Source: Symsagittifera roscoffensis (Eukaryota; Xenacoelomorpha; Acoela; Convolutidae). Taken from it: DNA of 64,000 bases. The stretch is taken from positions 86,082,890-86,146,889 of the forward strand of contig NC_087062.1 of the NCBI RefSeq assembly GCF_963678635.1, given 5' to 3'. The translations under genes and the position numbers were made by a program. Positions 49,901-61,687 of the stretch are shown one piece after another; the first letter of the stretch is position 1; the number at the start of each line of letters is the position of its first letter. The notes under the pieces were generated by a model. The model did not search any database. It saw only the letters and a list, made by a program, of their open reading frames with translations, and was not told the origin of the DNA.

Positions 49901-52900
49901 ATTACACCTGAACTAAAAAAATCGCCACTAAATGTTTTTGAAGACAAAAGATGCTATCAGCAAAATTGCATGCCTATATTTTAGTTTAAAAAGTACCTTC
50001 TGTAGATACATTATCACTTGGAGCTTAATTTTGGGATGCAGTTGTCCCATTTGGATCTGAAAGTAGCCACAATGTTTTGCAGCTTAACACAAAAGAAGAT
50101 AATTATTAACTTCTATCTTCATACCCTACTTTATTGCCAACTTTAAAGAAATTCTCACCTGAAAGCATAGGCGCAAGCACTCGCAGCCCATGGTTAGATT
50201 TACACTCAATAAACCTATACTCTAAATCAGATATGAAACATCACAATCGAAATCAACAGTTTGAAGAACTTCTGATTAAAATGGATACAAACCAGAAACA
50301 ATCAGCCGATCAAAACCTACAAAAACTAGCTGAACAGCAGGTTTTTCAGACAAATACCGACGAGACCACAGTAGATACTTTGAAAACATTAAAGACTTAA
50401 AGGAGAAAAAAATCGCCCACAAAATATTTCATCAACAACATTTTTAGTTTTTTAAATATAAAAAACGAACTCCTAGCGTTTCTATGATGGCCCCACTATA
50501 TCTTAGAAAGATTGACTATATTATACGCATTGTATAATTTTATAGGATTCCTCTCCTCTCACTAAACAAGGGAATTTATACCCCATGCGCAATACATACT
50601 CAAGTCAATAGACAAGCTAGCATAATAAGCATTTTATTCAAGGACTTTTTGGAATGTTTTTAACCTTTATTAAAAAAACCCTTCTTGACGCACCAATTAG
50701 CGAATATGAACATGAAAAAATATCTTCAGAACCAAACATATATTTAGTACTCCACAGCACAACACAAAAACGACACCTAGAGTACCATCACATTCACATA
50801 ATTTACAAAATAACCACCCCTTATCATTAGACCTACAAAGTTATAGAAATACAGTTTCGACCACCTAATAGATACTACAAACTAGTAAGTTACAACTTAG
50901 CCCTTTATCTCATATAGCTCTTCAAAAACTCACTATTGACGATACATACGAACAAACTGTTCAACGATTGGACATTTTATTCTTTGGTTCGCAAAAAAAT
51001 AATCTTTTTAGCCCACAATGAGCCGTCAAGTTGGATCCCTTAACCGTTCCCGTTCCTATCCCTGCAATCTCCACTTTTCCCCCTACCCAGTTTTTCTTCT
51101 AACTCACAAACAACTCATGGACTCAGATGATTCAAACCACACCGTTTTTATACAATTTCTAATTTTAATAACTCAAAAGTTGAAACTCCCGTTGAATTCC
51201 TCGACTCCGAACCCAGTCCTAATAATTTTCCCAGCCACCTTTTCAACCCATAACTCCCCCTATCCCTTTTGAAACCTCTCTTTCCACATCCTCGCACACT
51301 GACGTTCTACCTATCTTTTCCCCTTTAAAGTAATGCACCCGATGTAACCAGCCCTATCAAAGCCGACCAACTGAGAATGATTTAGGTGATTTTGCTACTC
51401 ACCCGCAACAAACTTGAAACACTGATACTCGCTAACTATTCATCTACTAAACCACTCAGCTTCAACGTCCAAATCCTTCAACGTCCAAAATTTGATAAGT
51501 TCGCACTCACATTTAATTTCCTGAGACCGAAAAAAAGAGATGATATTAACTGTTCACATGAAGTTAAGTTGAAAATTAAACTAGCACACACTTACACTTA
51601 CTATAGATTCATTCAAAGACACTATCTTCACAATTGATCCTCTCGCAATCCACATCATCGCTTCATATTCATTAACTCTAAATACACAACTCCTTTCTTC
51701 CTAAACCCTACACACTTTATTAAATCCACTAACTTACATGGCATCCTCGGTAACTACGATTCTGTCCGTCAGATGTTAATCTTTTGCCTCTTAACTAACA
51801 ATTACCCACTCGAAGACTCCCGCCGCATCATAATCCCGCATGAATACAAACAACCCATCAGAATAGCCCTATTAGAAAATATCCATAACTTTAAAAATAA
51901 ACATAAACTTTACAATCTCATACAAATTTCGAACCAGCAAACTTCAGCTATCACCGAAGAAGACAATATATCAGGGCCCTTGAACTTTTTTGGCCCCTGC
52001 TTTGCACTAAAAACATAATTCGCATGCTTCTTAAGCTTTTGATATCTTCCGACACTATTAACACTAAAATTCCTTATGGATTTTTCCCGACTCAGAATCT
52101 TCAGTAGAATGAGTTTATATTCTTACTTACCCAAATAAATAAAAACACTCACCGTTTTTACACGTGTGTTTCACAATTAACTTTATTTTTACCAGTCTTT
52201 CATATAAAAAACTTTTTCCGACGCAGAATCTTCATAAGAATGAGTTTACATTCCCACTTACCCAAATAAATAAAAACACTCACCGTTTTTACACGTGTGT
52301 TTCACTTTCAACTTTTATTTTTACCAGTCTTTCATATAAAAAAAATAAAAAAAAGAAATGAAAATCAAGCACTATTTGAACTTTTTGATTAATCGAATTT
52401 AATTAATTGACATAAACTTAATCAGTGAAGTTAATTTAACATCGAAGCAGAAAATTAATAGATATGCTGTAAATTCAAAATCTGAAAAAGTAAATTATAA
52501 TTGAATTAATTTAATAATACTAACATTTTTATGGGTACTTTTCTTCATTCAGTTTGAATTTCGTCGAATCCTTTGCCCACATTTCACGCACTGTTTCCAC
52601 AAAAATCGAGTTACTCGCCCAAGTTGAATTGTTTATAGATTGAATTACTATAATCATAAACTAATTGATAACAACTTTAACTTGCCTTCACGCGTTGTCA
52701 AAACTTTTACTTAACCCGGTTAGAAGGAATGATAAAACGCTTAAACTAACCAACGCAGATTACTAATGCATCAAAATCAACCACATGTATGAGAAACTCT
52801 CTTAGTACGCAACCTAGATTAAAACCAGAATGAAACTGGATGAGTTGATCTTTTGAAATCCGCTTTCAAGTTTTATCAAAATCACTTGAAATACAAAACA

Positions 52901-53764
52901 AAAAATTCAAAAGAACCACACAAAACACAATAAATCAACGAAAAAAAGAGAAAAACACCTGATAAAAACTCTGCTCAAAGAGACGGTGAAGTTTTACTCC
53001 TGCAACTGGCCTAACCCACCACCAAAGGCCGTCCTGAGCAGGCTCTACAGTCGACCTCAAAACCCGCGCTGCACCACGCTTAAGTCACGCACTCCTTTTT
53101 TTTTATGAGAATAGCTCTATAAAAACCGAAACTAGTAAAACACTTTTGCAAAAACAGCTAAAATCAAAAAACCAAAACTAAAATTGATCTCACTAACATG
53201 ATGCAGATATAAAAATAAAATGTAAAAAGGTTTCTTAGAGCGAAAGAAACGAGCAAAAAGAGATGAAAACTCGATGACATTCCAACTCTGGAATGACAAA
53301 ACTATAGTCCCAACTCTCAGAGGATTTAAAATATGGAACCAACATCGCAGCAAAGGTGCCCGTTGAACAAGAACAATGGCCAACTCAATGAACTCACCTA
53401 CGAATTTTAGTGACTTGGCGCTTCACACAGAGAATTCAAACCCCATCTCGCTTTTCGATGAAAAGTTGAGATTGCACGTAGTCTCGCTCTACTTAACGAG
53501 ATCAACACACCATTGTACAAATCTGAAATCTTGACACGATCAGACAACACAATCTGGATACACAAAACCCACACCTGAAGTACGAGCAAATGTACCCTCT
53601 TTCTCTACGGAGACAACGACTCCACAACACGAGCAACTGTTTCCTCACCTCCTTCACGCAACCACTGCTTAAGACGCATCTACTCCAAGAGTCAAAAAAA
53701 CTTCTGCATCCATCCTTCACAACAACAAAAATTAAACCTAAAAATTTTCTAAAACCCGGATGGG
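46906..53764. other. Unassigned AT-rich interior of element B
   Basis: 6.9 kb with only short frames. One phase near 47900 encodes a hydrophobic stretch (FFLILLASLFLKIY) that could be a membrane segment of an envelope-like protein, but stops surround it. Short frames at 48238, 50134, 51018, 51386 and 51773 are Asn/Ser/Thr-rich and match nothing I know. A C13 run lies at 48111-48123. Confidence 0.4.
52080..52343 (+). repeat. 132-bp tandem duplication
   Basis: Two units, 52080-52211 and 52212-52343. Each has GCAGAATCTTCA or CTCAGAATCTTCA, ACCCAAATAAATAAAAACAC, a CCGTTTTTACACGTGTG word and CCAGTCTTTCATATAAAAAA. Confidence 0.85.
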
Positions 53765-54088
53765 TGGAACCAGTTCAAAACAAGTATTTACTTTAACTTA
53801 TTATACTCTTGATAAGCGATCTCTGTAAAATACTTAGAACTAACCAATCATGATCCATAACTATCACTTACAATAACTCGTAAGATTGAAACTATTTATA
53901 GTTTCAGCCAGAACAGAATAAATTTAACTCAGCAAACAGTTGCTCTTCTCCAGAAACGATTTTTGATGTCTAATTTTGCAAATACCAGTGCACACTAGAT
54001 AAAAATATAAGGTTAAGATCGGTATTAGACAAAGAAGCTGCACGAATCTATCCGACCCAAAATAAAATGGCGTGACGAACAGACGGTG
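53765..54088 (+). repeat. 3' LTR of element B
   Basis: Starts TGGAACCAGTTCAAAACAAG and ends ACAGACGGTG. Preceded by a purine-containing GGATGGG that could be the plus-strand primer. Confidence 0.6.
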
Positions 54089-54755
54089 TACTTTATCTGA
54101 AATTAAGCCCTGAGTGAGCCGTCACCGACTTAAATTTACAGCAATCAAATATCACAGCAATCGAATCGAGTAACTCGCCCACGTAGAATTGATTAGTAAA
54201 TGAGTTTCTAGTTTTACAAACTAACAAATAACAACTTTAACTGAGGTCTTGCTAGTAAGTCATAGCTTAAAAGAGAGCTCAGTATATGCACTCATGTCAA
54301 CCTAAACTAATAACCTCCGGGTTAGGCCTCCCGGGCTGGTTGACTAAAAAAATATTGTAAATTTGCTCCTAAAAATCAAAAACAAACAGACCGACAGCTC
54401 GAAAAATTTCATGATTTTTGTAAAATACTGTTTCATTTTTTAAAGTAGTCACGATTGAAGCAGTTTCGAAGAATTCTTTTGTTTCTCAACAAAAACTTTT
54501 TTTTTTAAAGAAACCAAATCGCCCACAAAAACTCGCCCTACCCAACAGTTTATTCTACTCATTTTTCTAGTTGCTCGGCCAATTTATCAGTTATATTAAG
54601 CAGATTCTAAGGATTTAAATAAGATACAAAATGAGAAGGAATATTTCCTAACTGAAATCTCAAACTTTATCTAGTACAACTTGATAATCTAGGAAGACTT
54701 TGGTTAGGGGCGTTCAACAGTGCTGAAGTACAACAGTGAAAAAGAAGGAAAACTT
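54089..54755. other. No recognisable feature
   Basis: AT-rich sequence up to the assembly gap. I see no gene or repeat match. Confidence 0.4.
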
Positions 54756-54955
54756 NNNNNNNNNNNNNNNNNNNNNNNNNNNNNNNNNNNNNNNNNNNNN
54801 NNNNNNNNNNNNNNNNNNNNNNNNNNNNNNNNNNNNNNNNNNNNNNNNNNNNNNNNNNNNNNNNNNNNNNNNNNNNNNNNNNNNNNNNNNNNNNNNNNNN
54901 NNNNNNNNNNNNNNNNNNNNNNNNNNNNNNNNNNNNNNNNNNNNNNNNNNNNNNN
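54756..54955. other. Assembly gap (200 N)
   Basis: Exactly 200 N, the usual size for a gap of unknown length. Apparent open frames crossing it are meaningless. Confidence 0.99.
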
Positions 54956-55330
54956 TCATTAATCGCGCGAGTTTAGGAGCAGGGAGTTAACACTGAAAAT
55001 TTAGTCCCAAAATATTTTTGGTTTTTTTATTTAAAACGTATATGTCTAAATCAAAATTATGACTCAGAAACTTCCAGACAAATTAATTTAGAACTGTTTT
55101 ATTAATTTTAGAGCTTAAAAATATTTTAATCTCAATAGCAATTTAGAGGTCAACTGTGAATGGCTATTTTTTTAACATGATGGTTTAGAACCAAAATGTA
55201 TGTGAATTCTTCTAAGTAACATTTGTAAATTGATGTATTATCGTCACTTAGATTAGTTTATTGTGAAAATCCTGGCGATGCACATAGTTGCAAAAACGTT
55301 TGAATTTTATTTCAGCAAAAATTTCTTCTA
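54956..55330 (+). mobile_element. 3' end of a second PLE copy
   Basis: Matches 28345-28712: the last GIY-YIG codons (GAGTTTAGGAGCAGGGAGTT, TAG), the TTATGACTCAGAAACTTCC and GATTAGTTTATTGTGAAAAT words, and a diverged hammerhead-like motif at 55272. The rest of the copy is in or before the gap. Confidence 0.75.
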
Positions 55331-55790
55331 GAATAGTTAAATAACTTTTAGCTCAAGACTCTCTTAATCAATAGTAAGTGCCTTTGAAGGCACTAACTAA
55401 AATTAAGATGCAAATTAATAACTGCAATAATTCTTAAACTCGGAAATCAACTAAAAACTTCTCTTTGAATCAGTTTCATTTGCAAGCTTACGTTTGAGTT
55501 TTTCTCGCATAAAAACAATTCTGAGTTTCAAATCCTTCTTCTTAGTTACTTCTTCGTTCATTTCCTTCTTTTGGTTTTCATCGTTTAGAAGTTCTAAAAC
55601 TTCTGAATTCTTCTTATTTTTCTCCTTTTTGCATCTTGTCTTACGACTTTTTGTCATTGTTTCATCTCTTCCTCCTCTGACATTGACTCCGCACTCTCAG
55701 TTTCACTGTCTTGCAACACGTCGGTGGCCATTCTGCGGCAGTCCCCCATCACCTCTACTCCTCCTCCGAAACAATTGATTAAAAGATAAA
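55331..55790 (-). repeat. Repeat R fragment
   Basis: Same as 28713-29170. As there, it follows a PLE 3' end, so the PLE and R came here together. On the minus strand it shows a 68-codon Lys/Glu-rich frame (55451-55657) and the acidic ETESAESMSEEEE patch. It joins BEL/Pao gag at the word ACAATTG. Confidence 0.65.
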
Positions 55791-55857
55791 GCCGAGGCTC
55801 ACGAGCAAATTTGCCTGGAAAGCCCAAGGTAGTTGAACCATCCAAAACTAAGGCTTT

Positions 55858-56289
55858 ATGGAGAGTTTTGCCTCGACAACTAAAGTTGAGAAAAATGTCA
55901 AGTATCCATCTTGTCTCCTCTGCAAGGGCAAGCAAGTTTTGCGGAAGTGCTCATTGTTTGAGGAGAAAACCCCTCCACAACGAGCAAATTTTTCTGACGA
56001 AAACACGTTGAGCTACTTCTGCTTACAAGGGAACCATGCATTTCCGCAATGTCCTCGAGCAAAGAAATGCACCAGGCTAGGGTGTACAAGCACCCATAAT
56101 GTACTTCTCCATGGTGCTGTATGTGTTTATCCTAGTCGAAATCTCGACAGAGCTGGGAGCCACGAAAGTCCTAACACAAACACTGGTGGAAAGACCTTCA
56201 GCAAGAATATTCTAAACGCAATTTCGAGTCATGCGGACGCCAATCCTGCTCCGGTGGCTGTAAGTGGCACAATCTCGAACGACCATTAA
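55858..56289 (+). pseudogene. BEL/Pao gag zinc-knuckle region, tandem unit 1
   Basis: 144-codon open frame: CLLCKGKQVLRKC, SYFCLQGNHAFPQC and CTRLGCTSTHNVLLH, the three-part Cys/His array of BEL/Pao Gag. The His of the first knuckle is Gln, while copy A keeps HALRKC. The first Cys of the second is Ser. The frame then runs through a Ser/Asn-rich tail to a stop. The 5' half of gag is missing because of the fusion to repeat R. Confidence 0.75.
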
Positions 56290-56405
56290 ACAATCATAAC
56301 ATCAAAACTTTTACTGCCAACAATCAAACTTCAACTATCCAAAAATTTCGACAGTGCTGATTGCTTAGTTTTTTGTGACATAGCATCTAGTCATTCCTGG
56401 ATATC

Positions 56406-57567
56406 GTCACTTAGATTAGTTTATTGTGAAAATCCTGGCGTTGCACATAGTTGCAAAAGAGTTTGAATTTTAATTTAGCAAAAATTTCTTCTAGAATAGT
56501 TAAATAAATTTTAGCTCAAGACTCTCTTAATCAATAGTAAGTGCCTTTGAAGGCACTAACTAAATTATAATGCAAATTAATAACTGCAATAATTCTTAAA
56601 CTCGGAAATCAACTAAAAACTTCTCTTTGAATCAGTTTCATTTGCAAGCTTACGTTTGAGTTTTTCTCGCATAAAAACAATTCTGAGTTTCAAATCCTTC
56701 TTCTTAGTTACTTCTTCGTTCATTTCCTCATTTTGGTTTTCATCGTTTAGAAGTTCTAAAACTTCTGAATTCTTCTTATTTTTCTCCTTTTTGCATCTTG
56801 TCTTACGACTTTTTGTCATTGTTTCATCTCTTCCTCCTCTGACATTGACTCCGCACTCTCAGTTTCACTGTCTTGCAACACGTCGGTGGCCATTCTGAGG
56901 CAGTCCCCCAACACCTCTACTCCTCCTCCGAAACAATTGGTTAAAAGATAAAGCCGAGGCTCACGAGCAAATTTGCCTGGAAAGCCCAAGGTCGTTGAAC
57001 CATCCAAAACTAAGGCTTTATGGAGAGTTTTGCCTCGACAACTAAAGTTGAGAAAAATGTCAAGTATCCATCTTGTCTCCTCTGCAAGGGCAAGCAAGCT
57101 TTGCGGAAGTGCTCATTGTTTGAGGAGAAAATCCCCCCACAACGAGCAAATTTTTCTGACGAAAACACGTTGAGCTACTTCTGCTTACAAGGGAACCATG
57201 CATTTCCGCAATGTCCTCGAGCAAAGAAATGCACCAGGCTAGGGTGTACTAGCACCCATAATGTACTTCTCCATGGTGCTGTATGTGTTTATCCTAGTCG
57301 AAATCTCGACAGAGCTGGGAGCCACGAAAGCCCCAACACAAACACTGGTGGAAAGACCTTCAGCAAGAATATTCTAAACGCAATTTCGAGTCATGCGGAC
57401 GCCAATCCCGCTCCGGTTGCTGTAAGTGGCACAATCTCGAACGACCATTAAACAATCATAACATCAAAACTTTTACTGCCAACAATCAAACTTCAACTAT
57501 CCAAAAACTTCCACAGTGCTGATTGCTTAGTTTTTTGTGACATAGCATCTAGTCATTCCTGGATATC
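56406..57567 (+). repeat. 1162-bp tandem duplication, unit 2
   Basis: Second unit. The junction reads GGATATCGTCACTTAG, where the BEL/Pao word GATATCG meets the PLE-tail word TATCGTCAC. TATCG is shared, so five bases of microhomology mark the crossover. Confidence 0.9.
57020..57451 (+). pseudogene. BEL/Pao gag zinc-knuckle region, tandem unit 2
   Basis: Near-identical to 55858-56289 (for example KQALRKC in place of KQVLRKC). This unit is the one continuous with the downstream pol remnants. Confidence 0.75.
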
Positions 57568-59700
57568 GGCTGAATTAGTCAAACGTCTTCATTTTCTAGT
57601 AGAGAATTGGATATCACAGTAAATGGTAATAACACAGGAACTGTTGTTTGAACGAAACAAGTTCAGATGAAGATATCTTCTAACTTTGATGGATACAAAT
57701 AGAGCTTCGAACTAACCGCATTTGTCGAGGGTGAAATTAAAATTGGCACCAATACCAACTCTGCCTTGCAGAGCAAGTATCCGTACCTTGCTCCGTTTAA
57801 AACAACTGTATACAGTCACGCCGATGTAGATTAAAAAATTAGTCAAGAGTGAGGCCTATCCAAACAATCACCTTAGTGACCTTCCAACAGTCCGGGTCCT
57901 TAGTGGCCCAATGCCGACATCTACTGGTTTGCTTTCAATTTGTTTCAAGCGCAATACTGGTATGAAATAGAGTGATATAGGTTCTACAAACAGTTCGACT
58001 CCCGTTCCGCCGCGGACAAGAGGGGGCTAAAATACTTGATTCATGCACCGTTTATGATGATTCAAGATACCCTGTAGGTCTGCCCTGTGCAGTAGAAACT
58101 GTCATATTAGCAGATTTTTATTATTCGGCTTTGGTTCAGCTAGAATTGTTGAAAAAAATATCTGGCAAAAGATCCTCCCTCAAGGCATCAATACTCAAAA
58201 ACTTTTAAAGAGGATTTGAGTAGGGATATCTGATTCACTTTCCTCCCCAGAGTTTTGCAAACCGCAACATACGCGAGAAGTATCTTCCTCCCCATCCCTT
58301 GGTGAACCCACATGATACTGGTAAAGTGATGCGTGTCCATAATGGAGCATCTAAGTGACAAGGTACGTCATTGATCAAATCGTTGCTAGTAGGATCCGAC
58401 CTACTGCAAAACCTTGTATTTGTTCTCCTTCGTTCCCGTCAACATCATTTTGCCGTATCGGCTGACATTGAAGGGATGTTCCTACTCGGAGTCCTTCCAG
58501 AGGAACAGCCTTCCCTTCGTTTTCGTTGGCTGCAGGAACCCAAAGCCAATATCATTGTACAACGCCGATGTGTGCAAGAGATACGCCGATGTGTGCAAAT
58601 TGTGCATTGCAACGTACTGCATTGGATAATCAGGCGATGTTCCCTGACCCAGCAGTCCTTGAGAAAATTTATTTGGGCGGCTAACTAGACTCCTTTGAGT
58701 ATCCGGATCTTGGGTTTGAACTGAGTCAAGAGTTAAGTACTTTATTAGCTATAGCTAGAATTATTCAATCAAAATCATAATTCATGTAACAGAATCCATT
58801 TCAAGTTCAGCCCGCCTGAAAGTGCTCGGCATCAATAAGTAAAAGCATTGTAAATTGTGGAGATAAATCCTCACATGTTATTGGTCTCTAGTGGGACCAT
58901 ATCGACGACACTTTGGTCGTAAGCCATGGTGTCAGCCCTTAATCTAAAATTTCGATATTACAGTGAACGGTTTTCAGTTTCGTATCTTCGGTTTTCCACC
59001 CCTAAGGTCTAGTAGCGCCCTATACCATAAGAGCCCGAGTATTGTTGAGAGAAAACTGGCGCGTTCACGGCGAACAAAGAGAAGATGAGCTCCCCATTGA
59101 TAACAAGAAAAATGTTTTGCCTGGCACTCTGGTTTGTCATCCTTAGGGAAAATGACTATAAAGTGCAGCTAGTTCAACGTACCAGTTGAATGTGTCGAAT
59201 TACACATATTTGGTGACAGCCCTGAAGAAGTTTTTTTTGTGCTGTAGATTTTCTTCGCGCCCGTGTAAAAACTTCACTCCAAACTCAAGTTTCCTTCTGA
59301 ATTGAAGAGCAAGAGTCGCGCCAATGAAAGCACTTTTTTTCCCAAAGTTTGAACTGCAGACCATGTTACTCGCTACCCGCATGAAGGAAGATATCCTCAA
59401 CGCTCGAACCATTCCGGTGTCTAATACGTTCTTGTGGGTAAACGCTCGAACCATTCCGGTGTCTAATAACGCTCGAACCATTCCGGTGTCTAATACGTTC
59501 TTGTGGGTCTAATACTGGGTAAACTCGGATAGAAAGCAAACCCTTTTCTGGAAAATACGACCGTAGACCAGTGGTTTCATGTCTTGAGTGAGGACAACCC
59601 TGCTGATACATGAACCATATTTTATCTTTGAGTAGTCGACTGTTATTGTTTCTGTCTGTGTTCATGTTTTAAGGTTCGTGTTTTGCCAGATCGACTTTGT
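57452..59700 (+). pseudogene. BEL/Pao pol remnant, copy C
   Basis: Collinear with 39490-41810: protease-like SSHSWIS near 57550, RT stretch LRSRQHHFAVSADIEGMF near 58430 and LRFRWLQEP near 58520, RNase H-like LPKFELQTM equivalent near 59340. Several deletions compared with copy A, including the WTDSTTVLHW part, which is replaced by short duplications. Non-functional. Confidence 0.75.
59397..59515 (+). repeat. Short tandem duplications within BEL/Pao copy C
   Basis: The word AACGCTCGAACCATTCCGGT occurs three times, followed by TGTCTAATA and, in two cases, CGTTCTTGTGGGT. Copy A has a single version at about 41516-41560. Confidence 0.85.
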
Positions 59701-60122
59701 CAGATCGTTCCGGTCTTGGACCAATTTCGACTCAACATTCTTCTTTTTGACATACTTTGTCCGAACTTTGCGTTTGTTTGCTCTACTCACTCTTCCATTC
59801 ATGGCAACGTAAACGTTGGCAGAAAATTCATAGTAGTGTCATATCGTATCATCTTTGCGTATTAACGATTTCTCTCCGTTTTGTTCTTCTGAGCTCCATT
59901 CAGGGAAATTTTTTTATATGTGATTTTTTTTGGCCATTACCAAAACTTAGAGCCCCTTTACACTCACTGCTATCAATTTCAAATTATTTTGTTTACAAAA
60001 CCAAACTAATTTGCGTAGCTTAAGCTAATCTGCATTTACTGGCTCTGCTTAATGGCAAAGGAAAGTTAAACAATCGATATTTTCTCGAAACCAATACAAG
60101 TTTTTCAAAAATGTAATTGTCA

Positions 60123-60603
60123 CCCGGGTCGAGATCCCGCTCAAAAACCGCTCAAGATATGAGCGGTTTGAGCGGTTTTTCAGCAAGATTTGAACGGTTT
60201 GAGCGGTTTGGGCGGTTTGGGCGGTTTGGGCGTTTTTTTTGGAAAAACCGCTCACACCGCTCAAATCTTGCTTAAAAAACCGCTCAAAAACCGCTCATTT
60301 CTTGCGGTGATTTTTGAACGGTTTTTCAAGCAAGATTTGAGCGGGTTTTGAGCGGTCTTATAAAGAAAACCAATTAAAACCAACAAAATGGCCTGGAAAG
60401 GTAATCTGACCCCGGGTTGACCTCCATAAACCAAAAATGCTTATTTTTAAAGCGTTTTTTGAGCGGTTTTTTTTTTAGATAAACCGTTCAAAAACCGCTC
60501 AAACCGCCCATTTTGAAGAGAGATTTTGAGCGTAATTGTCTAAAAAAAAACGCTCAAACCGCTCAAATCTTGCTTCAAATTAGGTGAAAAATCTCGACTC
60601 GGG
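60123..60603. mobile_element. 481-bp terminal-inverted-repeat element with empty site in copy A
   Basis: Ends CCCGGGTCGAGAT and ATCTCGACTCGGG form 13-bp inverted repeats with one mismatch. Copy A (42201-42215) lacks the segment; in copy C it is flanked by CA on both sides, a likely 2-bp target duplication. The interior holds more than 20 copies of the word GAGCGGTTT or AAACCGCTC in both orientations, allowing very strong hairpins. There is no coding capacity, so it is non-autonomous. Confidence 0.8.
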
Positions 60604-61335
60604 CAATACACGACTGTAAAATTCTAACATGAAATACTTTTCGACATTACAAAATGTTCCTTTCCGATAAATTCATTTTGATTAGGGAGAAATCTAATGG
60701 GTCTGATTTTTTTCCCATTTTGTGTTTGGAACAAAAAATGAAAAATGGTACTAGCGCCGTTATTTTCCCCACCCGTACCCAGCGGAGGCTGCTTTACTAG
60801 ATAGAAATGTTATATAGATTACACAGCCAAATTTTTTATTTTCTGTACAGAAGTGACCTATTTCTTTTTTATTTAAACATTTCACAAAGAAACTCTGACC
60901 AGAAAATAAGATTAGGTATAAAGTATTTCAGGTCAGAAAGTTTCTCGGTTCGGGCAAGTCTCCTATCAATTATGCTTTTGGAACAATTGCAAATGAATAT
61001 CTTTTTCAAAATGCCGCAAGGAGTAAGTACATTATATAGATTGAATTGATTATGAATGAAGGAGAATCATTTTGATCAATTTTAGGGTTCGTGTGAAGCT
61101 AGTTCGATGCTTTTGCTTTTTTAGACTTAAGTTTTTACTTAATTTACTGGTTTAAGTTTCCTTTGTCCCCCTGTTGTTTTCTACGACTTAAACTTTTTTC
61201 ATATTTTTAGTGAGTACAAACTGAATCACGTAATTTTGAAATTCAAGAGTAAAGAACTGCAATAGTGACGAACAAAAAATTAATCAATGTCTTAGGTGCA
61301 ATCGAATTTTTATTTCATTTCTTTTTTGCGTCAGC

Positions 61336-61606
61336 TGGAAACAGTTCAAAATATGTTTTTGATGAACTATTAGTTTTTTGATGAACCATCTCTATAAAAA
61401 ACTTAGAAGTAACCAGTCATGATCCATAACTAATACTTACAATAGTCTGTGAGGTTGAAACTAATTATAGTCTCAGCCGGAACAGAATAAATTTAACTTA
61501 GCAAACAGTTGCTCTTTTCAAGAAAAGTTTTTGATATCTAATATCGCAAATACCAATATACACTATATATTTTGAGACTATGAGATAGCGTGACGAACAG
61601 ATGGTG
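61336..61606 (+). repeat. 5' LTR of the second element B copy
   Basis: TGGAAACAGTTCAAAATATG to AGATGGTG. Same blocks as the other two LTRs. It is about 70 bases shorter than the copy at 42938 because of deletions near its ends. Confidence 0.65.
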
Positions 61607-61687
61607 CTGAATGCATACAAAAACAACAAGACAACTTAAATAAACCACCAACGTACAAAGAACGAACAAATCTTTTCATCAATACAT

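Larger units (their letters stand above)
42938..54088 (+). mobile_element. Old gypsy-like LTR element B with both LTRs
   Basis: Similar LTRs at 42938-43280 and 53765-54088 flank an 10.5 kb internal region. This has gag C-terminal, RT, RNase H and integrase remnants in its first 3.9 kb; the remaining 6.8 kb is unassigned. LTRs differ by many substitutions and small gaps, and the frames are full of stops, so it is old. No target-site duplication is visible. Confidence 0.65.
55244..56405 (+). repeat. 1162-bp tandem duplication, unit 1
   Basis: All landmarks recur 1162 bases later (for example 55811 and 56973). It spans the end of the PLE tail, repeat R and the 5' part of BEL/Pao gag. Confidence 0.9.

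Noticed and set aside
54714-54990. Open frames across the N run
   Set aside because: They consist almost wholly of unknown bases.
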